A DNA stretch of 64,000 nucleotides from Microcaldota archaeon (lineage in GTDB: Archaea > Micrarchaeota > Micrarchaeia > Micrarchaeales > Micrarchaeaceae): NCBI GenBank assembly GCA_021821445.1, contig JAKACK010000001.1, positions 1 through 64,000 on the forward strand. Reading direction: 5' to 3'. Below the pieces are notes generated by a model, which did not search any database, was not told the DNA's origin, and saw only the letters and a list, made by a program, of their open reading frames with translations. Position 1 is the first letter of the stretch. Every line of letters begins with the position of its first letter. Both the position numbers and the translations under genes were made by a program. This document shows positions 18,117-27,732 of the stretch, piece after piece.

Positions 18117-19712
18117 ATGATGATACCCATATCGGCTGAGGGCGATGGTGGAAATTTAATGCTTAAAAATAAATTGTCAGACGGTAAAATATTAGGAATT
18201 CTAATTCTACTTGCTAGTTTTTTATTGATTGAATACCCCTCATTGGCATCTACTCCATTTGTAATATCTGATGTAAATCAAGCGAGTTATATAATAGTTG
18301 TATTAATAATGCTTCCTCTGACTATCTTAATATCATTAAAAGAGGATATCCACATTAACAGAAATTTGAAAAGTTATATTTTTGGTATATTCATATTTCT
18401 ATTATATCTTTTGGCATTCGCTTATATTAGAGTTTCATTTTCTTATGGTTTTACGGCATATCGTATTGATGGTATTTTATTGCCGCTAATTTTAATCGCA
18501 CTTATATCTATAATTTTTGGCATTTCTGAGATTAAAAAATTTAAATTTTTATTGGTATATGCTTTATTCGCTTCACCCATATTATTAATTCCGATATTAA
18601 ATTATAATTTACATTTCACGTATTTAAATGCAGGAATTGTATTCGCTATCTTAAAGGATATTGGAATACCTGTAAAAGAATCCGGATTAAATATATTTTT
18701 AGGAGGTTCGGAAATATCTATTGCATCTACCTGTACAGATATTGGAGCATTTGTATCCCTTGCTATGTTTTTATTACCAATAGCGTACTTTTATTCAGGT
18801 AAACTTAAAAATAAGATACTTTGGGTTGTATCCTCTATACTTTTGTTGTTTGTTCTGAATCTGTCAAGAATGCTTTCAATAAGCTTAATATGGGTTTATT
18901 ATGGTATAGGGAGTGCAACTTCTACATTACATGTTTTTCTTGGAGAGATTTTATTTGATATAACTATAATAGTAATGATAGTGATAGCGTATAAATTTAG
19001 ATTAAAGATAACAAAAATAGAGGAGGGCACTTATAAAAAATATTATAACTCTATAAAAGCTAATATAAAACCAAGTTATTTTGTTATATTGGTAATAGCA
19101 ATTATATCTATTTTAGGTTTATTTATGAATTATCCTATAACCCAGGTAAATTCTTATAATGCTTTAGAATTTGTAACTTTAAATAAAACAGTGGCAGATA
19201 ACATTACAGAATATGGGGTTTTGAGAGATTTGGAAAATATAAATATGACAATAGTATATCTAGGTCAGATGAATTCGAGTAATAGTATTCAACAAAATGA
19301 TCAGATGTTTGCATTATCAAATTCCACTTTTAAAAGCAATTCTATAATTGATGTAATAGTATACCCTTCTTATAAACCTGTTCCGAATAAGAGATTACTT
19401 TTTAATAATACTAAAATTGAAAAAAAGAGTTCATTATTATTGAATAATGGGTTGGTAATAAATTATGATTATGTAATATCGAATGGAACTGTATTTTACA
19501 CCAATATATTTTCAGTTCCATACAAAGTAAAAAATTCTAATTACATATCGTTAAATTATTTAGTTATAACAACTAAGGATTATAATGGTTGCACGATAAA
19601 TGATTCTTTATCCAATAGAATTGATTCATTTATTTATAATTTATTAAATGGGAATAAAATATCTGCAAGATATTTGTGTGTAAGTTATAAGCTTGCTGAA
19701 GGTAATACCTAA
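18117..19712 (+). CDS. Exosortase/archaeosortase family protein with C-terminal extracytoplasmic domain
   Basis: Polytopic; candidate Cys/Arg/His catalytic residues: 'IASTCTDIGAF', 'LNLSRMLSISL', 'TLHVFLGEILF'. Confidence 0.82.
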   Translation: MMIPISAEGDGGNLMLKNKLSDGKILGILILLASFLLIEYPSLASTPFVISDVNQASYIIVVLIMLPLTILISLKEDIHINRNLKSYIFGIFIFLLYLLAFAYIRVSFSYGFTAYRIDGILLPLILIALISIIFGISEIKKFKFLLVYALFASPILLIPILNYNLHFTYLNAGIVFAILKDIGIPVKESGLNIFLGGSEISIASTCTDIGAFVSLAMFLLPIAYFYSGKLKNKILWVVSSILLLFVLNLSRMLSISLIWVYYGIGSATSTLHVFLGEILFDITIIVMIVIAYKFRLKITKIEEGTYKKYYNSIKANIKPSYFVILVIAIISILGLFMNYPITQVNSYNALEFVTLNKTVADNITEYGVLRDLENINMTIVYLGQMNSSNSIQQNDQMFALSNSTFKSNSIIDVIVYPSYKPVPNKRLLFNNTKIEKKSSLLLNNGLVINYDYVISNGTVFYTNIFSVPYKVKNSNYISLNYLVITTKDYNGCTINDSLSNRIDSFIYNLLNGNKISARYLCVSYKLAEGNT

Positions 19713-20146
19713 TGGATAATGAAAAAGACGCTGGCATAATAATTTATAAATGCGATGAAGGATCTCCAAAATTCTTATTTTTGAAACGAAAAAAAGGATG
19801 GTTAGATTTACCTAAAGGACATTTAGAGAGTAACGAAACTATTGAGCAAGCTGCAATTAGGGAAACCTTTGAAGAAACGGGTATAAAAATTATTACCTTA
19901 ACTGATAAATTTAGGTTTCAGATAAAATATATAATACCAAAAAATTATTTTGGATTTAAATCTGAAAAAACAGTTGATTTCTTTCTGAAAAAAATTGATG
20001 ATGACCAAATTATTAAAATATCAGATGAACATGTTGGTTATATTTGGCTAAACGAGGATTCTGCAATAAAATTATTAAGTTTTGAAAATCAAATAGAGCT
20101 ATTGAAAAATGTATCTAATTATATTAAAACTAATAGATTATGCTAA
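19712..20146 (+). CDS. NUDIX hydrolase
   Basis: GHLESNETIEQAAIRETFEETGI Nudix box. Confidence 0.95.
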   Translation: MDNEKDAGIIIYKCDEGSPKFLFLKRKKGWLDLPKGHLESNETIEQAAIRETFEETGIKIITLTDKFRFQIKYIIPKNYFGFKSEKTVDFFLKKIDDDQIIKISDEHVGYIWLNEDSAIKLLSFENQIELLKNVSNYIKTNRLC

Positions 20147-20297
20147 TTTGTATTCATAATCTATTTTATATTTCTTATCGACATATGGCGTATAATTATA
20201 AATCTTGTACATAACATTTAAATAGGTAATTAATAACCAATTATAATTGAATATTAAATTTTGATTTAATATATAAAACAACTGTGATATATGTGCA

Positions 20298-20475
20298 AGG
20301 ATATGAGTTTAACACTGTAAGAAAATCTTGGTTCTATAGCATGAGTGTTAACTTTATACATATCCTAAATGGATGCATTGGCATTATTACAGTTAAGACA
20401 GTTAATAATTCAGCTTATCATCTGCCTGCATAAATTATTAATATTTTTTTGGTGGTTTATGTGAGGCGGATGATA
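20298..20475 (+). promoter_or_regulatory. Candidate structured 5' leader RNA with alternative helices upstream of and into the wHTH gene
   Basis: Helix GGATATG(20299-20305)/CATATCC(20359-20365) plus TTAACACT(20309-20316)/AGTGTTAA(20344-20351); mutually exclusive pairings of TGCCTGCAT (see findings). Confidence 0.5.
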
Positions 20476-20862
20476 TCTAATGTAGATTTTAATAGGGGGG
20501 GTTTAGCTGAAAAGCATCCCAAACTTTCTGAAAAAGAACTTTTAGCGATAGCTGAAATGGGTACAGATAAAATAGACAGTGCATCAAGTTTTGTATCCTA
20601 TATAAGCGAGATGTACGGGTTACCTAAAAGCTCAATGTGGTATAATCTAAAAAGATTAAAAAAATGCAACTTGGTTGATTTTGCAACAAAAGATGAAAAA
20701 GGAAAATCGTTGCATTTAACTGAAGATGGTATTAACATATATAAAAGTATAAAATCTAGGAAAGAAGAGTTAATAGAGAAATTTTCAGAGGAATTTGATG
20801 ATGATTTGCCTGTAAATGATACTAAATATTATAGAGGTATACCATTTAGTGATGACAGATAA
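20461..20862 (+). CDS. Winged-helix DNA-binding protein (PadR/MarR-like)
   Basis: EKELLAIAEMGTDKIDSASSFVSYISEMYGLPKSSMWYNLKRLKKCNLVDFATKDEKGKSLHLTEDG; GTG 20461 preferred to TTG 20449. Confidence 0.75.
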   Translation: MRRMISNVDFNRGGLAEKHPKLSEKELLAIAEMGTDKIDSASSFVSYISEMYGLPKSSMWYNLKRLKKCNLVDFATKDEKGKSLHLTEDGINIYKSIKSRKEELIEKFSEEFDDDLPVNDTKYYRGIPFSDDR

Positions 20863-20886
20863 CGCTTCTTTTGGATATGGTGTGGG

Positions 20887-20915
20887 GAGACCAGTAGAAA
20901 AATTCTACTGGTCTC
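20887..20915. terminator. 13-bp perfect hairpin GAGACCAGTAGAA-aaa-TTCTACTGGTCTC between convergent genes
   Basis: Perfect inverted repeat overlapping the stop codon of the ogt-like CDS. Confidence 0.8.
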
Positions 20916-21135
20916 TAATATGTTCATTTTTTAATAAAAACAGCTTATGCATGTTACCTCCGTAACTGTATCTTCCATTTTTTCCGTTATTTTTTATAAC
21001 TCTGTGACATGGTATTATTAGAGGTAATGGATTTTTTCTTAGTGCTGTTCCTACAGCTCGATAAGCATTTGGATTTCCTATCGCTCTTGCTATTTCAGAA
21101 TAAGATTTTGTTTCTCCTTTTTTTATACTCATCAC
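20905..21135 (-). CDS. ogt: Minimal O6-alkylguanine-DNA alkyltransferase (catalytic domain only)
   Basis: KGETKSYSEIARAIGNPNAYRAVGTALRKNPLPLIIPCHRVIKNNGKNGRYSYGG; PCHRV active site. Confidence 0.93.
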   Translation of the reverse strand: MMSIKKGETKSYSEIARAIGNPNAYRAVGTALRKNPLPLIIPCHRVIKNNGKNGRYSYGGNMHKLFLLKNEHIRDQ

Positions 21136-21276
21136 ATAAATTAATACTTTTTTTTTGAAATTCTGTTATATGGTAAATATCTAATAAATGAAGTATGTAT
21201 TCATTTGATAATATAAGTTTTTTTCTCATAAAGATAAATATAAATACAATAATATATAATTATTAATGGTGAGATT

Positions 21277-22188
21277 ATGGATCCTTCTTCAAAGATATGG
21301 TTGGATGGAGAAATTTTGAAATATTCTGATGCTAAAGTACCTATATTGACACACTCATTACAGTATGGAAGTGGTATATTTGAAGGTATAAGGTCATATA
21401 AAGGTGAAAATGGTACAACGGGTATATTCCGTTTAGATGAACATATTGATCGTTTTTTTCATACTGCTAGTATTTATTCAATGAAATTGGGTTATTCAAA
21501 AGAAGAGTTAAAAAAAGCCATTGTAGATATTTTAAAGGATAATAATCTTGAGGATAGTTATATAAGACCTTTTGCGTTTTATAATGATGATTCAATAGGT
21601 ATGGCAACTAAAAACAAAAAGATAAGTGTTTTTATAGGGGCAATGCCTTTCGGAGCTTATTTTGCTAATAAAATGGAGGGTATAAGATGTAAAGTTTCAT
21701 CTTGGAATAGAATAAATTCAACTATTTTACCTGTTCAAGCAAAAGCTAGTGGCAATTATATAAATTCTATAATTGCGAGCAATGAAGCTTATAACTTAGG
21801 TTACGATGAAGCTATAATGATATCAAATGGTTATGTTAGTGAAGGACCTGGTGAGAATATATTTATGATAAAAAATAATGAATTAATAACTCCGGCCCCT
21901 TCCGATGATATACTTTTAGGTATAACTAGGGATACAATAATTAAATTTGCACCTTCGCTTGGTTATAAAGTAATCGAGCGTAGGATAAGCAGAGCTGAGT
22001 TGTACTTAGCAGATGAGGTATTTTTTGCAGGAACTGCTGCAGAGATAACTCCTATAATTGAAGTAGATAATATAAAAATTGGAAATGGGGAAGTAGGAGA
22101 AATTACTAAAAAAATAGCTGAAAAATATAATGATATAGTAAGGGGTAAGAATTCCTCTTATTTAAATTCAATCACTTATATAAATTGA
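21277..22188 (+). CDS. ilvE: Branched-chain amino acid aminotransferase (class IV PLP)
   Basis: KIWLDGEILKYSDAKVPILTHSLQYGSGIFEGIRSY, GYDEAIMISNGYVSEGPGENIFMIK. Confidence 0.96.
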   Translation: MDPSSKIWLDGEILKYSDAKVPILTHSLQYGSGIFEGIRSYKGENGTTGIFRLDEHIDRFFHTASIYSMKLGYSKEELKKAIVDILKDNNLEDSYIRPFAFYNDDSIGMATKNKKISVFIGAMPFGAYFANKMEGIRCKVSSWNRINSTILPVQAKASGNYINSIIASNEAYNLGYDEAIMISNGYVSEGPGENIFMIKNNELITPAPSDDILLGITRDTIIKFAPSLGYKVIERRISRAELYLADEVFFAGTAAEITPIIEVDNIKIGNGEVGEITKKIAEKYNDIVRGKNSSYLNSITYIN

Positions 22189-22554
22189 TTATAACAACTT
22201 TAATCTTCCAGTTATTTGGTCTAGATCCTTACTAAACCACGGACCTATACCTAAAGCAGTTTTTGTGTTTGGTGGTACTTCAGTTAATCCTGCATCACTT
22301 ACAAGTGCGCATGGAACTTTCTTAAATTTAAATGCTTCAAATAACTTAATAAGAGATGTTTCATCAGTAACCTTGAGTACAATTTTTTTCTCTCCTTCTT
22401 GCAGCCATTCTTTAACTACAGATTCATCAATATTTAATGCGTTTATATAACTCATCAATGATGCATGAGCAGCTTGTGCTGCTATTTTACCTTTACCCAT
22501 ATTTAAATCAGACCTTATTATTATCACTTGTTTTATTTCGCCACTCCTCAACAT
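22189..22554 (-). CDS. pth2: Peptidyl-tRNA hydrolase, Pth2 type
   Basis: QVIIIRSDLNMGKGKIAAQAAHASL, VSDAGLTEVPPNTKTALGIGP. Confidence 0.96.
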   Translation of the reverse strand: MLRSGEIKQVIIIRSDLNMGKGKIAAQAAHASLMSYINALNIDESVVKEWLQEGEKKIVLKVTDETSLIKLFEAFKFKKVPCALVSDAGLTEVPPNTKTALGIGPWFSKDLDQITGRLKLL

Positions 22555-22630
22555 ATTTGATCACTTTAAATTCAATATAACTAATATTTAATACACATAA
22601 TTAAGTATTTGATTGGTAAAATATTAGTTA

Positions 22631-22846
22631 GTGATTAAAATGCTTGAATGTAGTGTATGTCATTCTAAAATATTCTTGTGTGATATTTGTCAGAGAGATT
22701 TCAGTGAATTTGGACAGGTATACTGTTACGGGGGAGGTCATTATTGCAGTTATGAATGCGTGAAAAATGCTTCAGGTTTAAGCCTAGAAGAAGCACAAAC
22801 AGATACAACAGTAGCAACAGCAGAAAATACAAAAGATGATTATTAA
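22631..22846 (+). CDS. Small Cys-rich zinc-binding protein
   Basis: LECSVCHSKIFLCDICQRDF...CYGGGHYCSYECV. Confidence 0.6.
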   Translation: MIKMLECSVCHSKIFLCDICQRDFSEFGQVYCYGGGHYCSYECVKNASGLSLEEAQTDTTVATAENTKDDY

Positions 22847-22864
22847 TTATTTATTTTTTTAAAA

Positions 22865-22939
22865 CGGACCCGGTGGGATTTGAACCCACGACTTAGAGGT
22901 TAAAAGCCTCCCACTCTGGCCAAGCTGAGTTACGGGTCC
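22865..22939 (-). tRNA. tRNA-Lys (TTT)
   Basis: GGACCCGTAACTCAGCTTGGCCAGAGTGGGAGGCTTTTAACCTCTAAGTCGTGGGTTCAAATCCCACCGGGTCCG. Confidence 0.94.
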
Positions 22940-23172
22940 ACCTCTTAATCTTAATAAGTTATCATTAGAATTTTAGTATTTAATTTATGATTTATTAGAT
23001 AAATATTATAAATATTTATAATTGATGCATTTATTTATATAAAAGCTATAAATTAATTTTACATAAACTTTATGATTAATTTATTAGTGGCTTTTATATT
23101 TGGATATAAAAAGCAATATATAAATAATATAAAGCTAAAATTAAATAATAAGTTTGTGTTCAGTGCTTTCGT

Positions 23173-25938
23173 ATGTCAAATTTAACGAAAAATGATAAGA
23201 TAAAAAGTGAAAACGTAAAGCTTATGGTAAAGAAGAGGCATAAATTACCATTATTTATCTATGATTTTAGCAATTATCTTCAAAATCTTTACTTAAATAA
23301 AAACTTCTTTGATACTGTTTTAATATTTCTGGCATTTTTATTTATAAATTTGTCTTTTCCTGCATATCCTATATTAATACTTATACCTCTTTTTATAATA
23401 TTATCTGCAGTTTCTATTTTCCATCCATATGCGGGGTTAATAGCATTTGCAGTTTTATCATTCCCTATTGCAATAATAGAATTTCCATTATTAGCGTGGT
23501 TGATGCTTCCAATTATAAGCTTGGTACTAATATTGGGGTATATGCATTATAGATCTATAATCCTACTTTTTATTTTAGTAGTCTTACCATTTTCTCCTTT
23601 GGGTTATTTATTAGAAATTCCATTTTTAATATTGACCCCATTAATTATAGGTTTTAAAAGATCTGCAGCAGTTTATGCATTTTCTATTATTTCAATTGTT
23701 ATACTTTCTGGTATTTTAGGAATTTCTAATACCGGATTTATATTTTATAATCAAACGGTAGCACATAGTCAGATAGTTTCACATTACACCTTGATAGCAA
23801 AATACATGGTTATGTCCTCTAATGTTCGTACTTCCATAAACTCATTTATACCTGATTTATCAAAATCTTTGGGATTATTCTCAAGCCCTCTTTTAACTAA
23901 TAATATTTCAAGTATGTTTGATATTGTTCCTGTTGCTTTAGTAAGTCAGATAACCTACTTATTGGAGATGGTGGTGTTCATTCTAATTGCTTTTATAATT
24001 GCATATTTTGCAACTAATATTAGAAGCAAATATAAGGGATCAATATCATCAATATATGGAATAGGATTCCCTATAGTTATAGTAATGTTTTTCATAATTT
24101 TTAGTATAAAAACAGTTAGTTTAATGTACATAACTCCTTTTATAAGTTTTATAATCGCACCTTTTGTAATTTATCTATTAGAATTATATGGTATAAATAT
24201 TGTTGATGCCCTTAATGTAAAGAAAAATGATTTAAGAATGAAATTTGGAGATACTTTTGAAGATCTAAGCACTGGAATGACAAATGAAACATTTGATGAT
24301 ATAGCAGATAGTGAAGCGGTAAAGGAGGAGTTAAAAGAATCTATAATAGCACCTTTAGAACTTAAAGGAATATCAAAAGCTTATAACATGACACCCATTA
24401 AAGGAGTTCTTCTATTTGGACCCCCAGGAAATGGAAAAACAAAGCTAATGCGTGCACTTTCTAATGAAATACATGCAGGGTTTTATTATTTAAAAGCGCC
24501 TACAATAATATCTGCTTATCCAGGTGAATCTGAAAAAAAGATAAATAATATATTTGAAACTGCAAAGAAAAATGTACCTTGTGTACTTTTTATTGACGAA
24601 ATAGATAGTATTGCAGCTTCTAGAAAAAGTGAAACTGATGACATACATAAAAATTTGTTATCCCAATTATTAATGGAAATGGACGGGTTTGAAAAATTAG
24701 ATAAAGTTGTAGTTGTAGCTGCTACAAATATGCCAGATAAACTTGATCCTGCTATATTAAGACCTGGTAGATTGGATAAAGCTATTTATATGCATTTACC
24801 TGATTTGAATGGAAGAAAAGAGATATTTTCAATGTATCTAAAAGGTCTTCCATTAGCCCCTGATATAAATATAAATGCTTTGGCTGAAGCTACTCCACGT
24901 TATTCTGGCGCTGATATAAAGAGTATTTGTGAAACAGTATCACAAGTTGTAGGAAGTAAAGCGGCAAAAGAACATAAAATATTAGAGATAAATCAGAATG
25001 ATATAAATGAAATTATAAAGAGGATACACCCTTCAACCACATTTGCAGAAATGGAAGAGTACAATACGTTTGAAATGGACTTTAGAAGAAGCCGTGGTAT
25101 GGAACCAGTAGAAGAAGCAGATGACAATATAACAATAGATAATGTCGTGGGTCTTTCCGATGCTAAAAACGCAATTGTTGAGGCTATACAAATACCATTA
25201 ATGCACCCTGATTTAATTAAAAAGTATGATATAAAATCAATAAATGGAGTCCTATTATTTGGACCACCAGGAACTGGAAAAACAATGCTTATGAAGGCAA
25301 TAAAGGGAGACTTTAAAGGTGTGAATACTTTAGAACTTGATGGAGCAGATGTGGAACGTGAAGGTATTGAAAAAGCAAATCAAACTATAAAGGACCTTTT
25401 CTCAAGAGCATTGGACAATAAACCTGCAATAATATTTATAGATGAAATAGATGGGCTTATAAGATCAAGAGACAATTCAAGCGAATATTCTTCACAAATA
25501 ACAAGTCAGTTATTACAAGAGATGGATGGTATAAGAAAATCAAGTGGAGTAGTAGTTGTAGCTGCTACAAATAGACCAAATGATTTAGATGTTGCATTAC
25601 TAAGGGCAGGTAGATTTGATAAATTGGTATATGTACCACCACCAAATCCAAAAGAACGTGCAATGATATTTAGGGAATACCTTATAAATACACCATTAGC
25701 AGATAATTTTAAGTTTTCAAAGCTTGCGAATGAAACTAGAGGTTTTACTGGTGCTGATATATATGGTATATGTAGAGAGGTAAAGATGAGAGCGCTTGAA
25801 AGAGATATAAAAACAGGAAATGATGCTGTAATAAGTTATAAGGATGTTATGAATGTTATAGTTAATACAAAGCCTTCTGCATCTGAAGGATCTCTTAATA
25901 GCTACCTTAATTTCCTTTCAAGATATGGAAGAGCCTAA
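23173..25938 (+). CDS. Tandem AAA+ ATPase (Cdc48/p97-like) with polytopic membrane N-terminus
   Basis: Walker A/B pairs GPPGNGKT...VLFIDEID and GPPGTGKT...IIFIDEID; first ~370 aa contain multiple hydrophobic segments. Confidence 0.93.
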   Translation: MSNLTKNDKIKSENVKLMVKKRHKLPLFIYDFSNYLQNLYLNKNFFDTVLIFLAFLFINLSFPAYPILILIPLFIILSAVSIFHPYAGLIAFAVLSFPIAIIEFPLLAWLMLPIISLVLILGYMHYRSIILLFILVVLPFSPLGYLLEIPFLILTPLIIGFKRSAAVYAFSIISIVILSGILGISNTGFIFYNQTVAHSQIVSHYTLIAKYMVMSSNVRTSINSFIPDLSKSLGLFSSPLLTNNISSMFDIVPVALVSQITYLLEMVVFILIAFIIAYFATNIRSKYKGSISSIYGIGFPIVIVMFFIIFSIKTVSLMYITPFISFIIAPFVIYLLELYGINIVDALNVKKNDLRMKFGDTFEDLSTGMTNETFDDIADSEAVKEELKESIIAPLELKGISKAYNMTPIKGVLLFGPPGNGKTKLMRALSNEIHAGFYYLKAPTIISAYPGESEKKINNIFETAKKNVPCVLFIDEIDSIAASRKSETDDIHKNLLSQLLMEMDGFEKLDKVVVVAATNMPDKLDPAILRPGRLDKAIYMHLPDLNGRKEIFSMYLKGLPLAPDININALAEATPRYSGADIKSICETVSQVVGSKAAKEHKILEINQNDINEIIKRIHPSTTFAEMEEYNTFEMDFRRSRGMEPVEEADDNITIDNVVGLSDAKNAIVEAIQIPLMHPDLIKKYDIKSINGVLLFGPPGTGKTMLMKAIKGDFKGVNTLELDGADVEREGIEKANQTIKDLFSRALDNKPAIIFIDEIDGLIRSRDNSSEYSSQITSQLLQEMDGIRKSSGVVVVAATNRPNDLDVALLRAGRFDKLVYVPPPNPKERAMIFREYLINTPLADNFKFSKLANETRGFTGADIYGICREVKMRALERDIKTGNDAVISYKDVMNVIVNTKPSASEGSLNSYLNFLSRYGRA

Positions 25939-25973
25939 ATAACTTAACATAATATATATTAGATTTATTAAAA

Positions 25974-26058
25974 GCAGGGATAGCAAAGCCCGGCCAAATG
26001 CGGTGGGTTTAGGGCCCATTCTCGTAGGAGTTCGTGAGTTCAAATCTCACTCCCTGCA
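25974..26058 (+). tRNA. tRNA-Leu (TAG)
   Basis: GCAGGGATAGCAAAGCCCGGCC...GTGGGTTTAGGGCCCAT...TCACTCCCTGCA, long variable arm. Confidence 0.94.
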
Positions 26059-26188
26059 CTTTTTAATATGTTAATATATCCTATTTTATAAAATCTTTTT
26101 ATCTTTGTGTTTATTTTTTTAGAGGTTTATATTTACTTATCTTATTATTATAATTAAAGTTTAATTTTAGATATTATAATAAAGCAGG

Positions 26189-26743
26189 TTAAATTCTGCC
26201 TTTTGATTCGCCGTTAGTTATCCCACTTGAAATTATGTGTGATAACCTTAATCCAGCAATTGCATACTTTAGTAATTGCGAATAATCCTTTTTTGATATA
26301 TTTGATTGTATATAAACAGAGTATTTTGTATTAAATTCATATTCAGGTAATGATAATAGATAGTTTATTTTTTTATCCACAGGTATTCTGTATTTATCAG
26401 AAAAAGTTGTTAATGCATAAATTAATTCATCAGAATGAGGTTCTTTATGTGTAATCGCTAATGTGCCTATATTTAATTTATCTTTTATTTGGTTTATATC
26501 AACTAAATTTAATCCTGCTAAAGTTATCCCATCTAAAGTTATAAGTGCTATTTCATTTTTAAATCTGCTTTTACTAATCATATTTATTATTCTTTCTGTA
26601 GAATCGTCCCCATTTACAGATACTGTTGATGATAAAACACCTTCTATAGAATTAAACTTAGTTATAACTCCAATAATAAGATTTTCAGTATTAGCTTTAA
26701 TTTTTCCTCCAGTTATTGATATTATTCTACTCCCGGACTTCAT
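26189..26743 (-). CDS. DUF99 family protein
   Basis: VSVNGDDSTERIINMISKSRFKNEIALITLDGITLAGLNLVDINQI matches the DUF99 pattern. Confidence 0.8.
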   Translation of the reverse strand: MKSGSRIISITGGKIKANTENLIIGVITKFNSIEGVLSSTVSVNGDDSTERIINMISKSRFKNEIALITLDGITLAGLNLVDINQIKDKLNIGTLAITHKEPHSDELIYALTTFSDKYRIPVDKKINYLLSLPEYEFNTKYSVYIQSNISKKDYSQLLKYAIAGLRLSHIISSGITNGESKGRI

Positions 26744-26772
26744 AAATTACACTATAAAAGAATCGTGATAAA

Positions 26773-27039
26773 TTATTTATTTATCAATTTTTTTAATTTT
26801 GATAAATCAAGATTAAGCGAATCTAAGGTTTCTTTAAGTACTGTATCGGCTTTTTTAGATTTGGTTTTAATTATTAGGTGAGGTTTTCCGATTTCTGGAT
26901 GATCCTTTTTAACACCTGCAAAAGATACGTCATCATTTTCCAATAAAGTATTTGCAACTAAATCTGGAAAAGTTAAATCAGGAGATTCAAATTCAATTTC
27001 CAACTCATTCTTTTCATTTTTCAAAACTTTAAACTCCAT
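26773..27039 (-). CDS. rpoL: DNA-directed RNA polymerase subunit L
   Basis: MEFKVLKNEKNELEIEFESPDLTFPDLVANTLLENDDVSFAGVKKDHPEIGKPHLIIKT; start corrected to 27039. Confidence 0.95.
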   Translation of the reverse strand: MEFKVLKNEKNELEIEFESPDLTFPDLVANTLLENDDVSFAGVKKDHPEIGKPHLIIKTKSKKADTVLKETLDSLNLDLSKLKKLINK

Positions 27040-27049
27040 TTTATCACAT

Positions 27050-27655
27050 TTATAAATTTGAACTGAGCGTGGATACCACCTTATTGAAGTCTCCATAACA
27101 CTCACTGATTATTTTATTTTTTACATGTTTGCAATTATTACATACAAGCATGTGTAATTTCTCATCATAAGACATTATATTTCCGCAACTATCACACAGA
27201 GAAAGAACAACACCAAGTTCATTCTCTCCTGTTATATCCAAGGTATATGAATCATCATCATTATACTTTATTCTAGCCAATAATAAATCTCCTGGATTGT
27301 AATCTAGGAGGTTAATCCGTTTTGATGTAACATCCCTATCTTCATACTTAGGCTTTGTTATTTTGCCATCTTTTGTTGCAATATAATATTTTTCATTAAC
27401 TTGTATATTGCTCAAATCTGCGAATAAAACCGATGGTAAAGTATCACTTATTTTACATAAAACCATATTCCCCCTATCGAAACACATTATATCTTTTATT
27501 TTTGATTTTACTCCTATTTTACCTCTACTTATCAGTAAGTCTCCAATTAAAAGTGAGTAAATATAATTATTTTCATTGAATGTGCCTTTAGATGGCAAGA
27601 ATTCTTCTTCAGTAGCCAACTTGTCTCCTGGCATAACAATTTCATTATCTTCCAC
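27050..27655 (-). CDS. csl4: Exosome subunit Csl4
   Basis: MPGDKLATEEEFLPSKGTF, S1-like region, C-terminal CDSCGN...CNNCKH zinc ribbon. Confidence 0.93.
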   Translation of the reverse strand: MEDNEIVMPGDKLATEEEFLPSKGTFNENNYIYSLLIGDLLISRGKIGVKSKIKDIMCFDRGNMVLCKISDTLPSVLFADLSNIQVNEKYYIATKDGKITKPKYEDRDVTSKRINLLDYNPGDLLLARIKYNDDDSYTLDITGENELGVVLSLCDSCGNIMSYDEKLHMLVCNNCKHVKNKIISECYGDFNKVVSTLSSNL

Positions 27656-27706
27656 GAAAAATCACATTTATATTAGTTTTATTAAAATTTAAAAAAGAAA
27701 AAAATA

Positions 27707-27732
27707 GGTTATTCAGATTATCCGAATAATCC
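27707..27732 (-). terminator. Hairpin containing the P1 stop codon, followed by a T-tract on the minus strand
   Basis: minus strand GGATTATTC-GGATAATCT-GAATAACC then TATTTTTTTC. Confidence 0.55.
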
